64,000 bases of DNA from Kitasatospora papulosa (GTDB lineage: Bacteria; Actinomycetota; Actinomycetes; Streptomycetales; Streptomycetaceae), in NCBI RefSeq assembly GCF_000717245.1, contig NZ_JNYQ01000019.1, forward strand, positions 24,238 to 88,237, in the 5' to 3' direction. Positions 45,281-53,995 of this stretch are shown here, in pieces. The notes beneath the pieces are model-generated. The model saw nothing but the letters and a program-made list of their open reading frames with translations. It did no database searches and had not been told where the DNA came from. The position numbers were made by a program, and so were the translations under genes. The stretch's first letter is position 1; each line of letters opens with the position of its first letter.

Positions 45281-45338
45281 GTCGCCTCGACGCGGTCGGC
45301 TGCGGGACAGGGCCCGCAGCCGACCGCGTCGAGGCGAC
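45281..45338. terminator. Very long bidirectional terminator
   Basis: Perfect 26-bp arms at 45281-45306 and 45313-45338 (left arm begins GTCGCCTCGACGCGGTCGGC) with a 6-nt ACAGGG loop. It lies between the stop codons of the convergent thioesterase and P450 genes and should terminate both arms of the cluster. Confidence 0.88.
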
Positions 45339-45344
45339 CGTGTC

Positions 45345-46592
45345 TCAGCCGGGCCAGTCGACGAGCAGGCTCCGGGGCCCGCGGAACGAGACGTTGGCCG
45401 GGAAGTCGAAGTCCTGGTCCGCCACCAGCCGCAGGTCCGGGACGCGCTGAGCGAGCAGGTCGAGCGCGATCCGCGCCTCCATCCGCGCCAACGGGGCGCC
45501 GATGCAGTAGTGGATGCCCTTCCCGAAGGCGAGATGCCGTCGAGCGTCGCCCCGGGTGATGTCGAAGCTCTCCGGTTCCTCGAAATGCTTCGGGTCCCGG
45601 TTGGCCGCTCCGAGGAGGATCAGGACCTTGGCCTCGGCGGGTACCCGAACGCCGCCGACGTCGACCGCACGCGTGGTGATCCGCCGCCACGCGGGAATGC
45701 TGCTGTCGTAGCGCAGCAGCTCCTCGATCGCCTTGGGGATGAGCGAGCGGTCCGCGCATATGGCGGCCCACTGCTCCGGGTTGGACAGCAGTTGGCGTAT
45801 CGCGTTGCCGGTGAAGCTCGTCGTGGTCTCGTGGCCGGCGAAGCTCAGGCCGTAGGCGACGTTGGTGATGTCGGCGAGCGACAGCGCGTCCGGGTCGGCC
45901 AGGTGGATCCGGACCAGATCGCTGGTGAAGTCGTCCACCGGCTCCGCCGCCCTGCGGGCGACGAAGTCCTCGCAGTACTTCCAGTAGTGCGTCATGTTCG
46001 TGGCGATCTCACGCTGCTCGTCGGCACTGGGACGGCCCCAGCTGAACGCGATGCGATTGCCGCACCAGCCCTTCAGCATGTCCATGTCCTCGTCGGGGAA
46101 ACCGATGAAGGTGAAGATCATGTATGCGGGCAACGGGTAGGTCAGCGCCGCCACCAGGTCCACCTGACCGGGTTCGACGGCATCCACCAGCTCGGTCGCC
46201 TTCGCCCAGACCTTCGGTTCCAAGGTGGCGATGCGACGGGGGGAGAAGCCCGTCATGTTGTGCTTCCGGATGCGCGTGTGGCGGGGCGGGTCGCAGTCTG
46301 ACATCACCGGGTAGGCGTGGAAACCCTCCTTGAGGATTCCCTGCGCCTCCTCCGACATCGGAAATACCGGGCGCTGCCCCACAGCCGCGGAGAATGTCCC
46401 CGGGTCCTTGAGGACCGCCTCGATGTCGTCGTACCGAGTGATCACCCACATGTCGATGGCCGCGGCGTAGAAGGCCGGAGCCTCTTCACGTACAGCGGAA
46501 TGAATCGGGTAGGGATCGGCTATATACGGTTCGCCCAGCGGGTCGAAACTGTGATGTACCGGGCATGATGCCGCCGCGTCGATCGATGTCAT
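45345..46592 (-). CDS. Cytochrome P450
   Basis: 415 residues. I-helix oxygen motif AGHETTT (252-258), ExxR at EELLR (291-294), heme loop FGKGIHYCIG (356-365) with Cys363 as the thiolate ligand. The fold is complete and soluble, as usual for bacterial class I P450s. It lies 120 bp downstream of a ferredoxin gene that would supply electrons; together they form the end of the ten-gene minus-strand operon. Likely hydroxylates or desaturates the cluster product. Ribosome site CCAGGAGG. Confidence 0.93.
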   Translation of the reverse strand: MTSIDAAASCPVHHSFDPLGEPYIADPYPIHSAVREEAPAFYAAAIDMWVITRYDDIEAVLKDPGTFSAAVGQRPVFPMSEEAQGILKEGFHAYPVMSDCDPPRHTRIRKHNMTGFSPRRIATLEPKVWAKATELVDAVEPGQVDLVAALTYPLPAYMIFTFIGFPDEDMDMLKGWCGNRIAFSWGRPSADEQREIATNMTHYWKYCEDFVARRAAEPVDDFTSDLVRIHLADPDALSLADITNVAYGLSFAGHETTTSFTGNAIRQLLSNPEQWAAICADRSLIPKAIEELLRYDSSIPAWRRITTRAVDVGGVRVPAEAKVLILLGAANRDPKHFEEPESFDITRGDARRHLAFGKGIHYCIGAPLARMEARIALDLLAQRVPDLRLVADQDFDFPANVSFRGPRSLLVDWPG

Positions 46593-46711
46593 TGCGTAAC
46601 CTCCTGGACTCGTTCATTCAATTGCCTTTTTCTTGCACCGGACTTGAAAACGTCATGAGGGGGAACGCATGGCACAGGGATATTTTCCGGGACCCCCTTC
46701 CGGCGACTTCC

Positions 46712-47035
46712 TCAAGCGGGCGCCTGAAGAGGCTCCGCCTCGACCGCCGCGTGGTCCCTGGGAAGAGTTCCGTTCTCGCGCGAACCACCAGGAGATCCCA
46801 GTACGTCGAAGACCTCACGATCGACGACACGGTAGGAATGCATTTCCGCGGGAAGATCGTCCTCGTAGAAGACGGCCTCCACCGGGCAGACCGGCTCGCA
46901 CGCCCCGCAGTCGACGCATTCGTCGGGGTGGATGTACAGCTTGCGGGGACCCTCGTAGATGCAGTCGACAGGGCATTCCTCGATGCACGCCTTGTCCTTG
47001 ATGTCGACGCACGGCTGGGCAATCACATAGGTCAT
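46712..47035 (-). CDS. 7Fe-8S (3Fe-4S/4Fe-4S) ferredoxin
   Basis: 107 residues, FdxA type: MTYVIAQPCVDIKDKACIEE then CPVDCIYEG for one cluster and DECVDCGACEPVCPVEAVF for the other. Cys9, 17, 21 and 25, then 40, 43, 46 and 50, are in place. A C-terminal extension of about 35 residues is Glu/Pro/Ala-rich. Low-potential electron carrier, presumably for the P450 encoded directly downstream. Start chosen as ATG 47035, since the upstream extension lacks family sequence. Confidence 0.92.
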   Translation of the reverse strand: MTYVIAQPCVDIKDKACIEECPVDCIYEGPRKLYIHPDECVDCGACEPVCPVEAVFYEDDLPAEMHSYRVVDREVFDVLGSPGGSRENGTLPRDHAAVEAEPLQAPA

Positions 47036-47085
47036 GACTCGCTCCGAATTCGATGGACCGGACGGCTGACGGGCCGGCCGGTGAT

Positions 47086-47937
47086 TCACGGTCCAGGTGT
47101 CGTCGCGGGACGCAGGCCGACGGAGCCGTCCCACACCTCGGCGAGCGTGCCCTCCCGGAGCACCACGAGGTGGCGCCCGGCGGGGGCGCTACCGTCCAGC
47201 GGTACCGGTAGGCCGTACGCGCGCTCCAGTGGCACGGTTGTCACCAGGGCCAGACCGACGTCTGCGCTCCGGGTGAACTCCGGGCCGTCCGTGCCGACGA
47301 TGAGAAGACTGCCGACGGTCGCCAGCTCCACGGGAAAGGCGCCGTCCAGACGGACACGGGTGTCACAGCGTGTGCCCAGGGCCGTCTCGTACAGGGCGAC
47401 GGCTGCCGGGAACGCCGAGGCGCTCACCGCCCTGCGGACGAGCAGGACCGGCTCCGCACCGCGGACCGCCGGGCGGGGGGAGGGACGCGGAAGCTCGCCC
47501 GGCTGCGGCCGATGCTCGACCAGCTCGGCGACGGTCCCGTCGGTGTAACGCACTCGGGCGCGGCTGCCGGGGAGGATCGTCTCGGGCGGCTCGAGGACCG
47601 TGGCCCCGGCAGCACGCAGTCGCTTCAACTGCGCTGTCAGAGCAGGCACGATGACGGAGTGCGCGGTCCGCCGCTGGATGTCGGTGAACGGCCTGACGCT
47701 CGCGATCAACAGCATGTTCCCCACCGCCGCGAGTTCCAGGCCGCCGAAATCCGGGATGGGCATACGCAGATCCGCGGCCGTCCCGGTCAGCTCCTCGTAG
47801 AAGCCGATCCGCTCGTCGAGCTCGGCGAGGTGGATGAGGGAACGGGCCAACAGACGGGGGCGGGTCAGCACGGCGGAGTCCGGGTTCGCCCGGAACCACC
47901 GGTCAGGCAGGACAGTGGTCCTGGGTGCTGCAGACAT
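47086..47937 (-). CDS. VOC-superfamily (glyoxalase/bleomycin-resistance-like) protein
   Basis: 283 residues with two VOC-type beta-alpha-beta-beta-beta modules: LIHLAELDERIGFYEELTGT, GLELAAVGNMLLIAS and LEPPETILPGSRARVRYTDG in the first, and AVALYETALGTRCDTRV, GSLLIVGTD in the second. Members include extradiol dioxygenases, isomerases and drug-binding resistance proteins. The usual metal ligands are not obvious, so a binding or resistance role is as likely as catalysis. It lies 50 bp upstream of the ferredoxin in the same operon. Confidence 0.75.
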   Translation of the reverse strand: MSAAPRTTVLPDRWFRANPDSAVLTRPRLLARSLIHLAELDERIGFYEELTGTAADLRMPIPDFGGLELAAVGNMLLIASVRPFTDIQRRTAHSVIVPALTAQLKRLRAAGATVLEPPETILPGSRARVRYTDGTVAELVEHRPQPGELPRPSPRPAVRGAEPVLLVRRAVSASAFPAAVALYETALGTRCDTRVRLDGAFPVELATVGSLLIVGTDGPEFTRSADVGLALVTTVPLERAYGLPVPLDGSAPAGRHLVVLREGTLAEVWDGSVGLRPATTPGP

Positions 47938-48099
47938 GGGCCGATACCTTCTCTCTTCGGTCGGACTGGGAGGACCGCAGGGCGGCAGGCACGGGGGACC
48001 GGCGGAGCGCGGCCCCGCGCGGTGCCCGGCCCGTACGAGCCACCCCGGGGCTGTTCCGTAACCCCCGGGACATCAGCACGCGGCGTCGGATGCGATGGG

Positions 48100-49476
48100 T
48101 CACCACGCATGCGAGGTCGGCCCGGCGCCCCACCAGCGGTCAGCACGCAGCCCCCAGGCGGACAGCTCCTCGTCCACCAGGCGGGCCAGGGACGAGCCGT
48201 CACCGAAGTGGTCGGGCATGCCGGTGACGGTCACCGCCATCCTGTCGCCGGTACGGACCAGACACAGCGACGCGCGGATGCGGGCCCGGTCGGCCACCAC
48301 ACCGGGCACGTTCATGGTCCGTACGGCGACGCCGTCCGCCGGCCGCCCGGTGAAACGGGCCACCGCGTCGGGCGTCCGGCCGAAGTTGGAGGCGACGACG
48401 TCGGTCTGCTGCGCCCCCGGCCGCAACAGCCGATGAGCCCGACCCGCGGGGAGCAGATGCCACAGGGTCTCCGGTACCAGCGTGCCGCCGCGCTCTCCCG
48501 TGCGGCTCAGCAACTCCCTGGTCGCGTCCCGGGTACGTCGGAGGCCGGCGTACCGCGGGGGGCCGCCCTGGACCGTCAACGGCAGGACCACCAGGGCATT
48601 GGCCCGCCCGTCGTCCTTCGATTCCCGCAGGGTCATCGGCAGCCCCACCTCGATCGGGGTGGGGCTGTCCGTGCGGACGGCGGCCCGCACCAGATTGGCG
48701 GCGAACTCGATGAACAGGCTGTTCACCGTCCCGCCCCGGGCGCGGGCCTGTTCCTCCCACGCGATCGCGTTGGTCTCGACGATCAGCGACGTGAAGAAGC
48801 GCGGTTCACCCCCGACCGACGGACCCGCCGGAGGCCGGCGCAGTGCCGCGACGAGTCCGGCCCGTTCGGCCGGACTGCCCAGGAGACGCGGAAGCCACCG
48901 GACGGTATCGACGCCGGCACGTGCGGCCTGCCGCAGGACGTCGACCGCGTCACCCAGCGGGCTTGAAGCGTCCGGCACCGGACGGTCCGGCGGGCCGCCG
49001 GAGGCGATGGCTGCTTCAGGCACGGTCCGGTCCGGCCGACCGCCCGAGGCGATGGCGTCGAAAATGCCCAGTCCGTCGCAGCGGAAGTGCGGCACGGTCA
49101 ACGAGACGACGCTGCCGCTGCCGTACGGTGCGGCGGCCAGCCGCCACAGCGCGTTCGATCCGGGCGGCAGCGGAACCCGCACCTCCCGGTCGGCCCACTC
49201 CATCAGCGTGCCGACTGTCACCGGTCGCGCGGCGGTGTCCAGCTCCTCCGTGTTGTGGGCCCGGACCCAGGTGCGCCGCGCCCCCGGGATGCGCGAGGGG
49301 GCCGCCCGGCGACTGAGACGACCCTGGTCCAGGCGATGCCACTCCGCCTCGAGCGTGCGACGGGGCACCGGACGGTCGAAGGACCACAGGACCTGCACGA
49401 TGCGGCTGGAGCCGAGCCTGTCGGCCGCGGCGTGAAGCATTTCGTCGGTGGGGTTGAGACGTACGGTGCCGGGCAT
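48100..49476 (-). CDS. Condensation/acyltransferase-like protein (PapA/WES superfamily)
   Basis: 458 residues. The segment VSLTVPHFRCDGLGIFDAIA matches the H-x3-D active-site region of condensation-fold (chloramphenicol-acetyltransferase-like) acyltransferases, here HFRCDG, so both His and Asp-Gly are present. Later VVASNFGRTPDA and the C-terminal GDRMAVTVTGMPDHFGDG (the DFG-like loop is altered) also fit. Stand-alone enzymes of this fold form amide or ester bonds from thioester donors. Start overlaps the upstream oxidase stop (TGATG), so it is tightly coupled. A candidate for N- or O-acylation of the cluster product. Confidence 0.72.
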   Translation of the reverse strand: MPGTVRLNPTDEMLHAAADRLGSSRIVQVLWSFDRPVPRRTLEAEWHRLDQGRLSRRAAPSRIPGARRTWVRAHNTEELDTAARPVTVGTLMEWADREVRVPLPPGSNALWRLAAAPYGSGSVVSLTVPHFRCDGLGIFDAIASGGRPDRTVPEAAIASGGPPDRPVPDASSPLGDAVDVLRQAARAGVDTVRWLPRLLGSPAERAGLVAALRRPPAGPSVGGEPRFFTSLIVETNAIAWEEQARARGGTVNSLFIEFAANLVRAAVRTDSPTPIEVGLPMTLRESKDDGRANALVVLPLTVQGGPPRYAGLRRTRDATRELLSRTGERGGTLVPETLWHLLPAGRAHRLLRPGAQQTDVVASNFGRTPDAVARFTGRPADGVAVRTMNVPGVVADRARIRASLCLVRTGDRMAVTVTGMPDHFGDGSSLARLVDEELSAWGLRADRWWGAGPTSHAW

Positions 49477-50558
49477 CAGGCCATCGCCTCCAGTAGCAGT
49501 CCGGCTGCGCGCTCGCCGACCGCGGGCGCCAGTTTGAAGCCGCCGCCGTTCCAGCCTGTCGCGGTGACCAGGCCGTCCACCTCGGGTGGCACGCCCACAG
49601 AGGCGGGCCCCTGCGGAGACATCGCGTCGTAGGCCGCCACGCCGCCCACGGCCGAGGCTCCGGTCAGTCGAGGAAGACGTGGGATCAGGATGTCGCGGAC
49701 CCGTTCCACCTCCTGGTGCGGGACGTCGCGGCGCACCGAGGCGGGCACACCCGTCAGCGGCGAAAAGGCACCCGCCAGCACGACGGACGTGTTGTCCCAC
49801 GGGCGTAGCCACGCACCGGTGGCCCGGTCGACGACGGCCGGCAGCGCGAGGGGCGCGGCCCTGGCCTGGAGCCGGAAGAGGCAGTAGCCCACCGCCCGGG
49901 TGTGCAGCGGCAGATGGACGCCCACGCCCGCCGCCAGGGGTGTGCTGCCGGTACCGGCGGCGAGCAGGACGGCCCGTGCCCCGACCGGGCCGGTGTCCGT
50001 CCCCACTCCTACCACCCGGGAACCCGAGGTGAGCAGGTGCGTGGCACGTGCCCGCAGGAGGCGCAGGCGCGGTCCGGCGTCCTGGACCATGGCGGCGGCC
50101 ACGTCGCGCACCGGCAGCCAGCCGGCGTCGGGCTCGTACACGGCGTATTCGTCGGGGACCGTGTGCAGCCAGGGGAAGCGTGCGCCGATCTCGTCGGCGG
50201 CGAGGATCTCGGCCTTGTGCCCCGCTTCCAGGAGAGACGCCACCCGGGGGAGTGCCGCCTCACGTTCACCGGGTGCGAGGAAGGTGAGGCTGCCCCGGCC
50301 TCGTACGGCGGGCCAGCTGCCGTGCCATCCGCGCTTCCGGTAGACGGCCAGTCCGGCGGACGCGAGGTCCTCGTCGCAGTCGGACGGGGCGAAGGCGCGG
50401 ACGAGACCGCCGGAGACACCTGTGGCGCCTCCGGCGATGCCGGCCTCGTCGACCACGACCACGCTGAGGCCGGCGGCCGTCAGCCGCTCGGCCGTGGCCA
50501 GACCGATGATGCCCCCGCCGACGACGGCGACGTCCGCGGTGACGACGGGGTGGCTCAC
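49476..50558 (-). CDS. DAO-family FAD-dependent amine oxidase
   Basis: 360 residues. N-terminal dinucleotide motif VAVVGGGIIGLATAERL, ATGVSGGLVRAFAPSD for FAD contact, and the C-terminal VTATGWNGGGFKLAPAVGE loop of glycine/D-amino-acid oxidases. It overlaps the N-hydroxylase gene by 4 bp. In hydrazinoacetate pathways (s56-p1, triacsin and formycin types) a DAO-type oxidase cleaves the lysine-hydrazine conjugate, releasing the hydrazino acid and an aminoadipate semialdehyde. Its position beside the N-hydroxylase and MetRS-like genes supports the same task here (inference from context). Confidence 0.88.
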   Translation of the reverse strand: MSHPVVTADVAVVGGGIIGLATAERLTAAGLSVVVVDEAGIAGGATGVSGGLVRAFAPSDCDEDLASAGLAVYRKRGWHGSWPAVRGRGSLTFLAPGEREAALPRVASLLEAGHKAEILAADEIGARFPWLHTVPDEYAVYEPDAGWLPVRDVAAAMVQDAGPRLRLLRARATHLLTSGSRVVGVGTDTGPVGARAVLLAAGTGSTPLAAGVGVHLPLHTRAVGYCLFRLQARAAPLALPAVVDRATGAWLRPWDNTSVVLAGAFSPLTGVPASVRRDVPHQEVERVRDILIPRLPRLTGASAVGGVAAYDAMSPQGPASVGVPPEVDGLVTATGWNGGGFKLAPAVGERAAGLLLEAMA

Positions 50559-51889
50559 GGGGAGGTCCCGGAGGCCACTAGCTCCTCGTGGTCGCGTAAC
50601 AGGTCACGCTGGAGCGAGTCGGCGATGTCCGTCGCCCGGACGGACAGCATGGCCAGGGCGCCGGCGTCACCCATGCCGTGGCTCGCCTCGCAGAGCCCGT
50701 TCAGATAGACCCGGAGCGGTTGCGGGCTGTCCGCCGGGGACTTGAGCTCGATCGAGTAGTCCCGTGCGACCACGGGGACGCCGTCCTCGTCGAGCGGCAA
50801 CCGGTGGGCGATGCCTTCCAGGAGCGGGTGGTACGGCTCGTCGCCCTGCTCACTGCCGAAGTCCCGGAAGCCGGTGGCCAGGACGACCACATCGGCGTCG
50901 AGGGTCTCCTCGGTGAGGTGGTTGACGTCCCGCAGTATCAGACGCTGCCCTTGCCCCTCGGACCGGCTGACGACCACCTCGGAGAAGGGCTTCATCAACA
51001 GTCTCTCGGAACCGGTCAGTTCGAACTCCCGTTGGGCGCCGGCCAGACGGTCGATGACGTCCTGGTCGCAGGCGGCGTAGTTGACCGACCGCAGGTCGTC
51101 GCGCAGCCGGCGCTTCTTCGCGTTGGACAGAGGATGGAAGTAGTCGACGAACTCGGGCAGGAACACCCGCCGGCTGTACGGACTGGTGTCCTTGAGACGG
51201 AACCCGATGGTGCGGTGGACGGACACGACCTGCTGTACCTGAGGGCGCGCCAGCAGATCGAGGATGATCTCGATCGCGCTCTGGCTTGCACCGACCACCA
51301 CGACCCGAAGGGGGGGACGGTCGCCCAGCCTTTCGATGGACGAGAGGTACCGCGTGGAGTGGAAGACGCGCGGCCCGACACTCCGCTGGAAGGCCGGCGG
51401 GACCCGGGGTGATCGGCCGGTCCCGACGGATACCGTCCGGCCGAGGTATTCGCCGCCGTCGTCCGTCTCCACGCGGAACACCTCCCCGCCGTCCTCCCCC
51501 TGGACGAGGGAGAGGCCGACGGCCGAGCGTCCGTAGTCCACCTGCTTCCGGAAGGCGTCGGCGACCCAGGTGAGATAGCCGGCGTACTCTCGGCGCAAGG
51601 GGAACTTGGCGTTCAGGTGCAGGTAGTCCGTCAGTGAGCCCTGGGACGCCAGGTACTTGACGAAGGTGTACGGGCTGGCCGGATTGCGTGGCATCGCCAG
51701 ATCGCGAAAGGGATTGTTCTGGATGTCGGCCCCGGACAGCAGCTGCTCGCGCTGCCACTGGAAGTCGGTGGACCGTTCGATGAAGTGGGCGGTCCCGGCG
51801 CGGTCGCGCTCCTCGAGCGCGACCGCCAGCGAGAGGTTGGCGGGTCCGAACCCCACTCCCAGTACCGGGTGGATCGTTTGGCTTGTCAC
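50555..51889 (-). CDS. Lysine N6-/ornithine N5-monooxygenase (SidA/IucD family)
   Basis: 444-residue class B flavin monooxygenase. FAD motif GVGFGPANLSLAVALE, flavin-side segment MPRNPASPYTFVKYL, NADPH motif VVVVGASQSAIEIILDLL and C-terminal VVLATGFRDF are all intact. It N-hydroxylates a terminal amine, most likely L-lysine N6 given the neighbouring hydrazine-forming genes. No siderophore synthetase (IucA/IucC or NRPS) is present in the window, arguing against a hydroxamate siderophore. Codon 431 is TTA (complement of 50597-50599). Lies 65 bp downstream of panD in the operon. Confidence 0.9.
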   Translation of the reverse strand: MTSQTIHPVLGVGFGPANLSLAVALEERDRAGTAHFIERSTDFQWQREQLLSGADIQNNPFRDLAMPRNPASPYTFVKYLASQGSLTDYLHLNAKFPLRREYAGYLTWVADAFRKQVDYGRSAVGLSLVQGEDGGEVFRVETDDGGEYLGRTVSVGTGRSPRVPPAFQRSVGPRVFHSTRYLSSIERLGDRPPLRVVVVGASQSAIEIILDLLARPQVQQVVSVHRTIGFRLKDTSPYSRRVFLPEFVDYFHPLSNAKKRRLRDDLRSVNYAACDQDVIDRLAGAQREFELTGSERLLMKPFSEVVVSRSEGQGQRLILRDVNHLTEETLDADVVVLATGFRDFGSEQGDEPYHPLLEGIAHRLPLDEDGVPVVARDYSIELKSPADSPQPLRVYLNGLCEASHGMGDAGALAMLSVRATDIADSLQRDLLRDHEELVASGTSP

Positions 51890-51954
51890 GGTTCACGCAT
51901 CCTCGACTTGTCGTGTATGCAGGAACGTCGTACGGCATGGGTGAAGTGCGCCGG

Positions 51955-52323
51955 TCAGGTGCTCAGGAGCGCCGTCTCGGTGATGAGGTTGGTGTCGTCC
52001 ACGTGGACGACCCGGGACTTGTGGTCGGAGACCTCGTCCGGGGTGAGCTGGGCGTAACTGATGATGATGACCTTGTCGCCGGTCTCGACGAGGCGGGCGG
52101 CTGCCCCGTTGACGACGACCTCGTTGGCGGAGGGCCGACCGAGGATCGTGTAGGTCTCGAAGCGGGCGCCGTTGTTGACGTTGACGACGTGGACGAGCTC
52201 GTGGATCCCGATGCCGGCCGCGTCGAGCAATTCGGGGGAGATGGTGATGGAACCGACGTAGTTGAGATTGCTGTCGGTGACGGTGGCCCGGTGGATCTTC
52301 GAGTTCATGAAGGTGCGCAGCAT
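51955..52323 (-). CDS. panD: Aspartate 1-decarboxylase (pyruvoyl proenzyme)
   Basis: 122 residues. Self-cleaves between Gly24 and Ser25 (NYVGSITI) to form the pyruvoyl cofactor. Lys9 and His11 (SKIHRATVT), Tyr22, Tyr58 (ETYTI) and the VNGAAARLV loop are all conserved, so the enzyme should be active. It makes beta-alanine from L-aspartate. No panB or panC gene is nearby. Its position between the MetRS-like and N-hydroxylase genes implies that beta-alanine is a building block of the cluster product (inference). Gap of 61 bp to the upstream MetRS-like gene. Confidence 0.93.
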   Translation of the reverse strand: MLRTFMNSKIHRATVTDSNLNYVGSITISPELLDAAGIGIHELVHVVNVNNGARFETYTILGRPSANEVVVNGAAARLVETGDKVIIISYAQLTPDEVSDHKSRVVHVDDTNLITETALLST

Positions 52324-52384
52324 GGTGGAACTCCTGTCGGTGGAAGAAGGGGTGGTGCGAGAGGTGTGCGGTGGCGGCCGCCGT

Positions 52385-53995
52385 TCAGGCGGTGGCCGGC
52401 TCCGCTGCGGGAGTGCCGGCGGGCGGCACGGTCAGGCCGCGGAACGCGCCCACTGGCGGCGTGGCGAGGTCGGAGAGGAGGGGCGGCTTGCCGATGGTGG
52501 ACTCGGCCGAGAAGGCCGTGGAAATGTGTTCGCTCAGGTCGGGGGTGACCGGCCAGCCCAGGGTGCGCAGCGTCCAGAGGAACTGCAGCGCTCCGGACAC
52601 GTCGCTCGCGTCGTCGGGCCGGATCGCGTCGCAGCGCAGCGCCAGTACCTCCAGGTGCAGGGCTACGGCCTCCGCCGCCCGTCGCACGCTGAAGGTCTCC
52701 AGCCGGTAGGCGTCCTCGAACCGGCCGCGTGACGCCTTGGCCGCGGCGGTCCACCATGGTGAGGGGACCGCGTCGATGCGGCGGCCGGCCAAGGGCTGGA
52801 GCGCGTCGACGATGGCGCGCAGCGGGGCGTCGTAGCGGGCCGCGATTGTCGCGGCGGCGATGGGTTCGCTGAATTCGGCCTGCTGGAGTTCCGGGCTCGT
52901 GAGGCCGAGGACGAAGCGGGCACGGTCCCGCCCGACGGATTCGAGGTAGTCCTTCGCCCACCGCACGTCGCCCTTGCTGGTGGAGAACTTGCGGCCCTCG
53001 AGCATGTAGTACTGGTTGGTGACGGTCCGGGTCCTGGGCAGCGAGACCGACATGCCGTGGCGTGCGGCGAGCATCGCGAGGGTCACATACACGAAGGCGT
53101 TGTAGAAGCCGTTGTCGATGCCGATGAACTGCACGAGCTCGTCGCACGGGGCGAACGGGTCCATGCGGGCCTGCTGCAGCCAGTACACGTGCCCGACGTA
53201 GATCTCCGGCCAGGCGTTGATGGCCTGCGGCTGTACGTCCGGCCCGTCCCAGTCCACCGTGATGCCCCAGGCGCTGGGGTAGGTGAGGGGAATGTAGGGG
53301 AGGCGGCTCGCGAGGGTGTCGGAGACGACCTTCGCCAGGTCGGGGCGGAGCTGGACGTCCGTCGTGCGGTACCAGTTGGTGATCATCGACCGGTAGCGTT
53401 CGAGGTCCAGGACCCAGACGGAGACGGCCTTGGTCGGCAGCGCGGAGGCCGTGTCCGCGACCGGGAGCAGGGCTCCGGGCAGGTTGTAGAGGCCGCAGGC
53501 CTCGCACACCCCGGCGCGGGCGTGGGCCAGGCAGGTGGGGCAGCGGCCGGTGACGAACGCCTCGGCCTTGTACTCGCCGGTCTCCGCGTCGTACGGCAGC
53601 TCGATCTCACGCAGGTCGAAGGCGCCGTGCTCCCACAGGGAGGTGAAGAAGCCGCGTACGAAGGCGGTGTACTCGGCGTCCGGCCGTTCGAAGAGATCGA
53701 CGTCCACGCCGGCGAGTTCGAGGGACCGGGTGACGCTGTCCAGCGCCTGCTGGATGAGTGCCTCGGGGATGATGCCGAGCCGTTCGGCCGTGGTGACGAC
53801 ATAGGTCTGGTTGTCGTCGGTGCTCGTCGCGAAGGCCACGTCGTGCCCCAGGATCTTCTGGGACCGGGCGCAGATGTCGCTGTTCAGCACGGGGCCTGCC
53901 AGATGGCCCAGGTGCAGATCCCCGTTCGGTGTCGGGGGAGAGAAGGTGACGTTGATGCGCTGCTGCCGGGGTCTGGCGCCGTAGGGGCCGGTCAT
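52385..53995 (-). CDS. Methionyl-tRNA-synthetase-like enzyme (hydrazine synthetase MetRS part)
   Basis: 536 residues of class I synthetase fold: HIGH-type motif GDLHLGH (25-31), zinc knuckle Cys152/155/164/167 (CPTC, CEAC), KMSKS-type motif KFSTSKG (336-342), and a short helical C-terminal domain. It is much diverged from housekeeping MetRS. Known homologues in hydrazine-forming pathways adenylate an amino acid and transfer it to the hydroxyl of N6-hydroxylysine instead of to tRNA; the ester then rearranges to an N-N bond with help from a cupin domain. Here that cupin is a separate gene overlapping by 4 bp upstream. Amino-acid specificity cannot be read directly. Confidence 0.87.
   Translation of the reverse strand: MTGPYGARPRQQRINVTFSPPTPNGDLHLGHLAGPVLNSDICARSQKILGHDVAFATSTDDNQTYVVTTAERLGIIPEALIQQALDSVTRSLELAGVDVDLFERPDAEYTAFVRGFFTSLWEHGAFDLREIELPYDAETGEYKAEAFVTGRCPTCLAHARAGVCEACGLYNLPGALLPVADTASALPTKAVSVWVLDLERYRSMITNWYRTTDVQLRPDLAKVVSDTLASRLPYIPLTYPSAWGITVDWDGPDVQPQAINAWPEIYVGHVYWLQQARMDPFAPCDELVQFIGIDNGFYNAFVYVTLAMLAARHGMSVSLPRTRTVTNQYYMLEGRKFSTSKGDVRWAKDYLESVGRDRARFVLGLTSPELQQAEFSEPIAAATIAARYDAPLRAIVDALQPLAGRRIDAVPSPWWTAAAKASRGRFEDAYRLETFSVRRAAEAVALHLEVLALRCDAIRPDDASDVSGALQFLWTLRTLGWPVTPDLSEHISTAFSAESTIGKPPLLSDLATPPVGAFRGLTVPPAGTPAAEPATA

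Noticed and set aside
50555..51889. Hydroxamate siderophore cluster suggested by the N-hydroxylase
   Set aside because: No IucA/IucC-type synthetase, NRPS, siderophore transporter or iron box was seen; the cupin/MetRS-like/DAO context fits hydrazine formation better.
52385..53995. Housekeeping methionyl-tRNA synthetase
   Set aside because: The protein is strongly diverged, sits in a biosynthetic operon and overlaps a cupin gene; a resistant MetRS copy cannot be fully excluded but explains the context less well.
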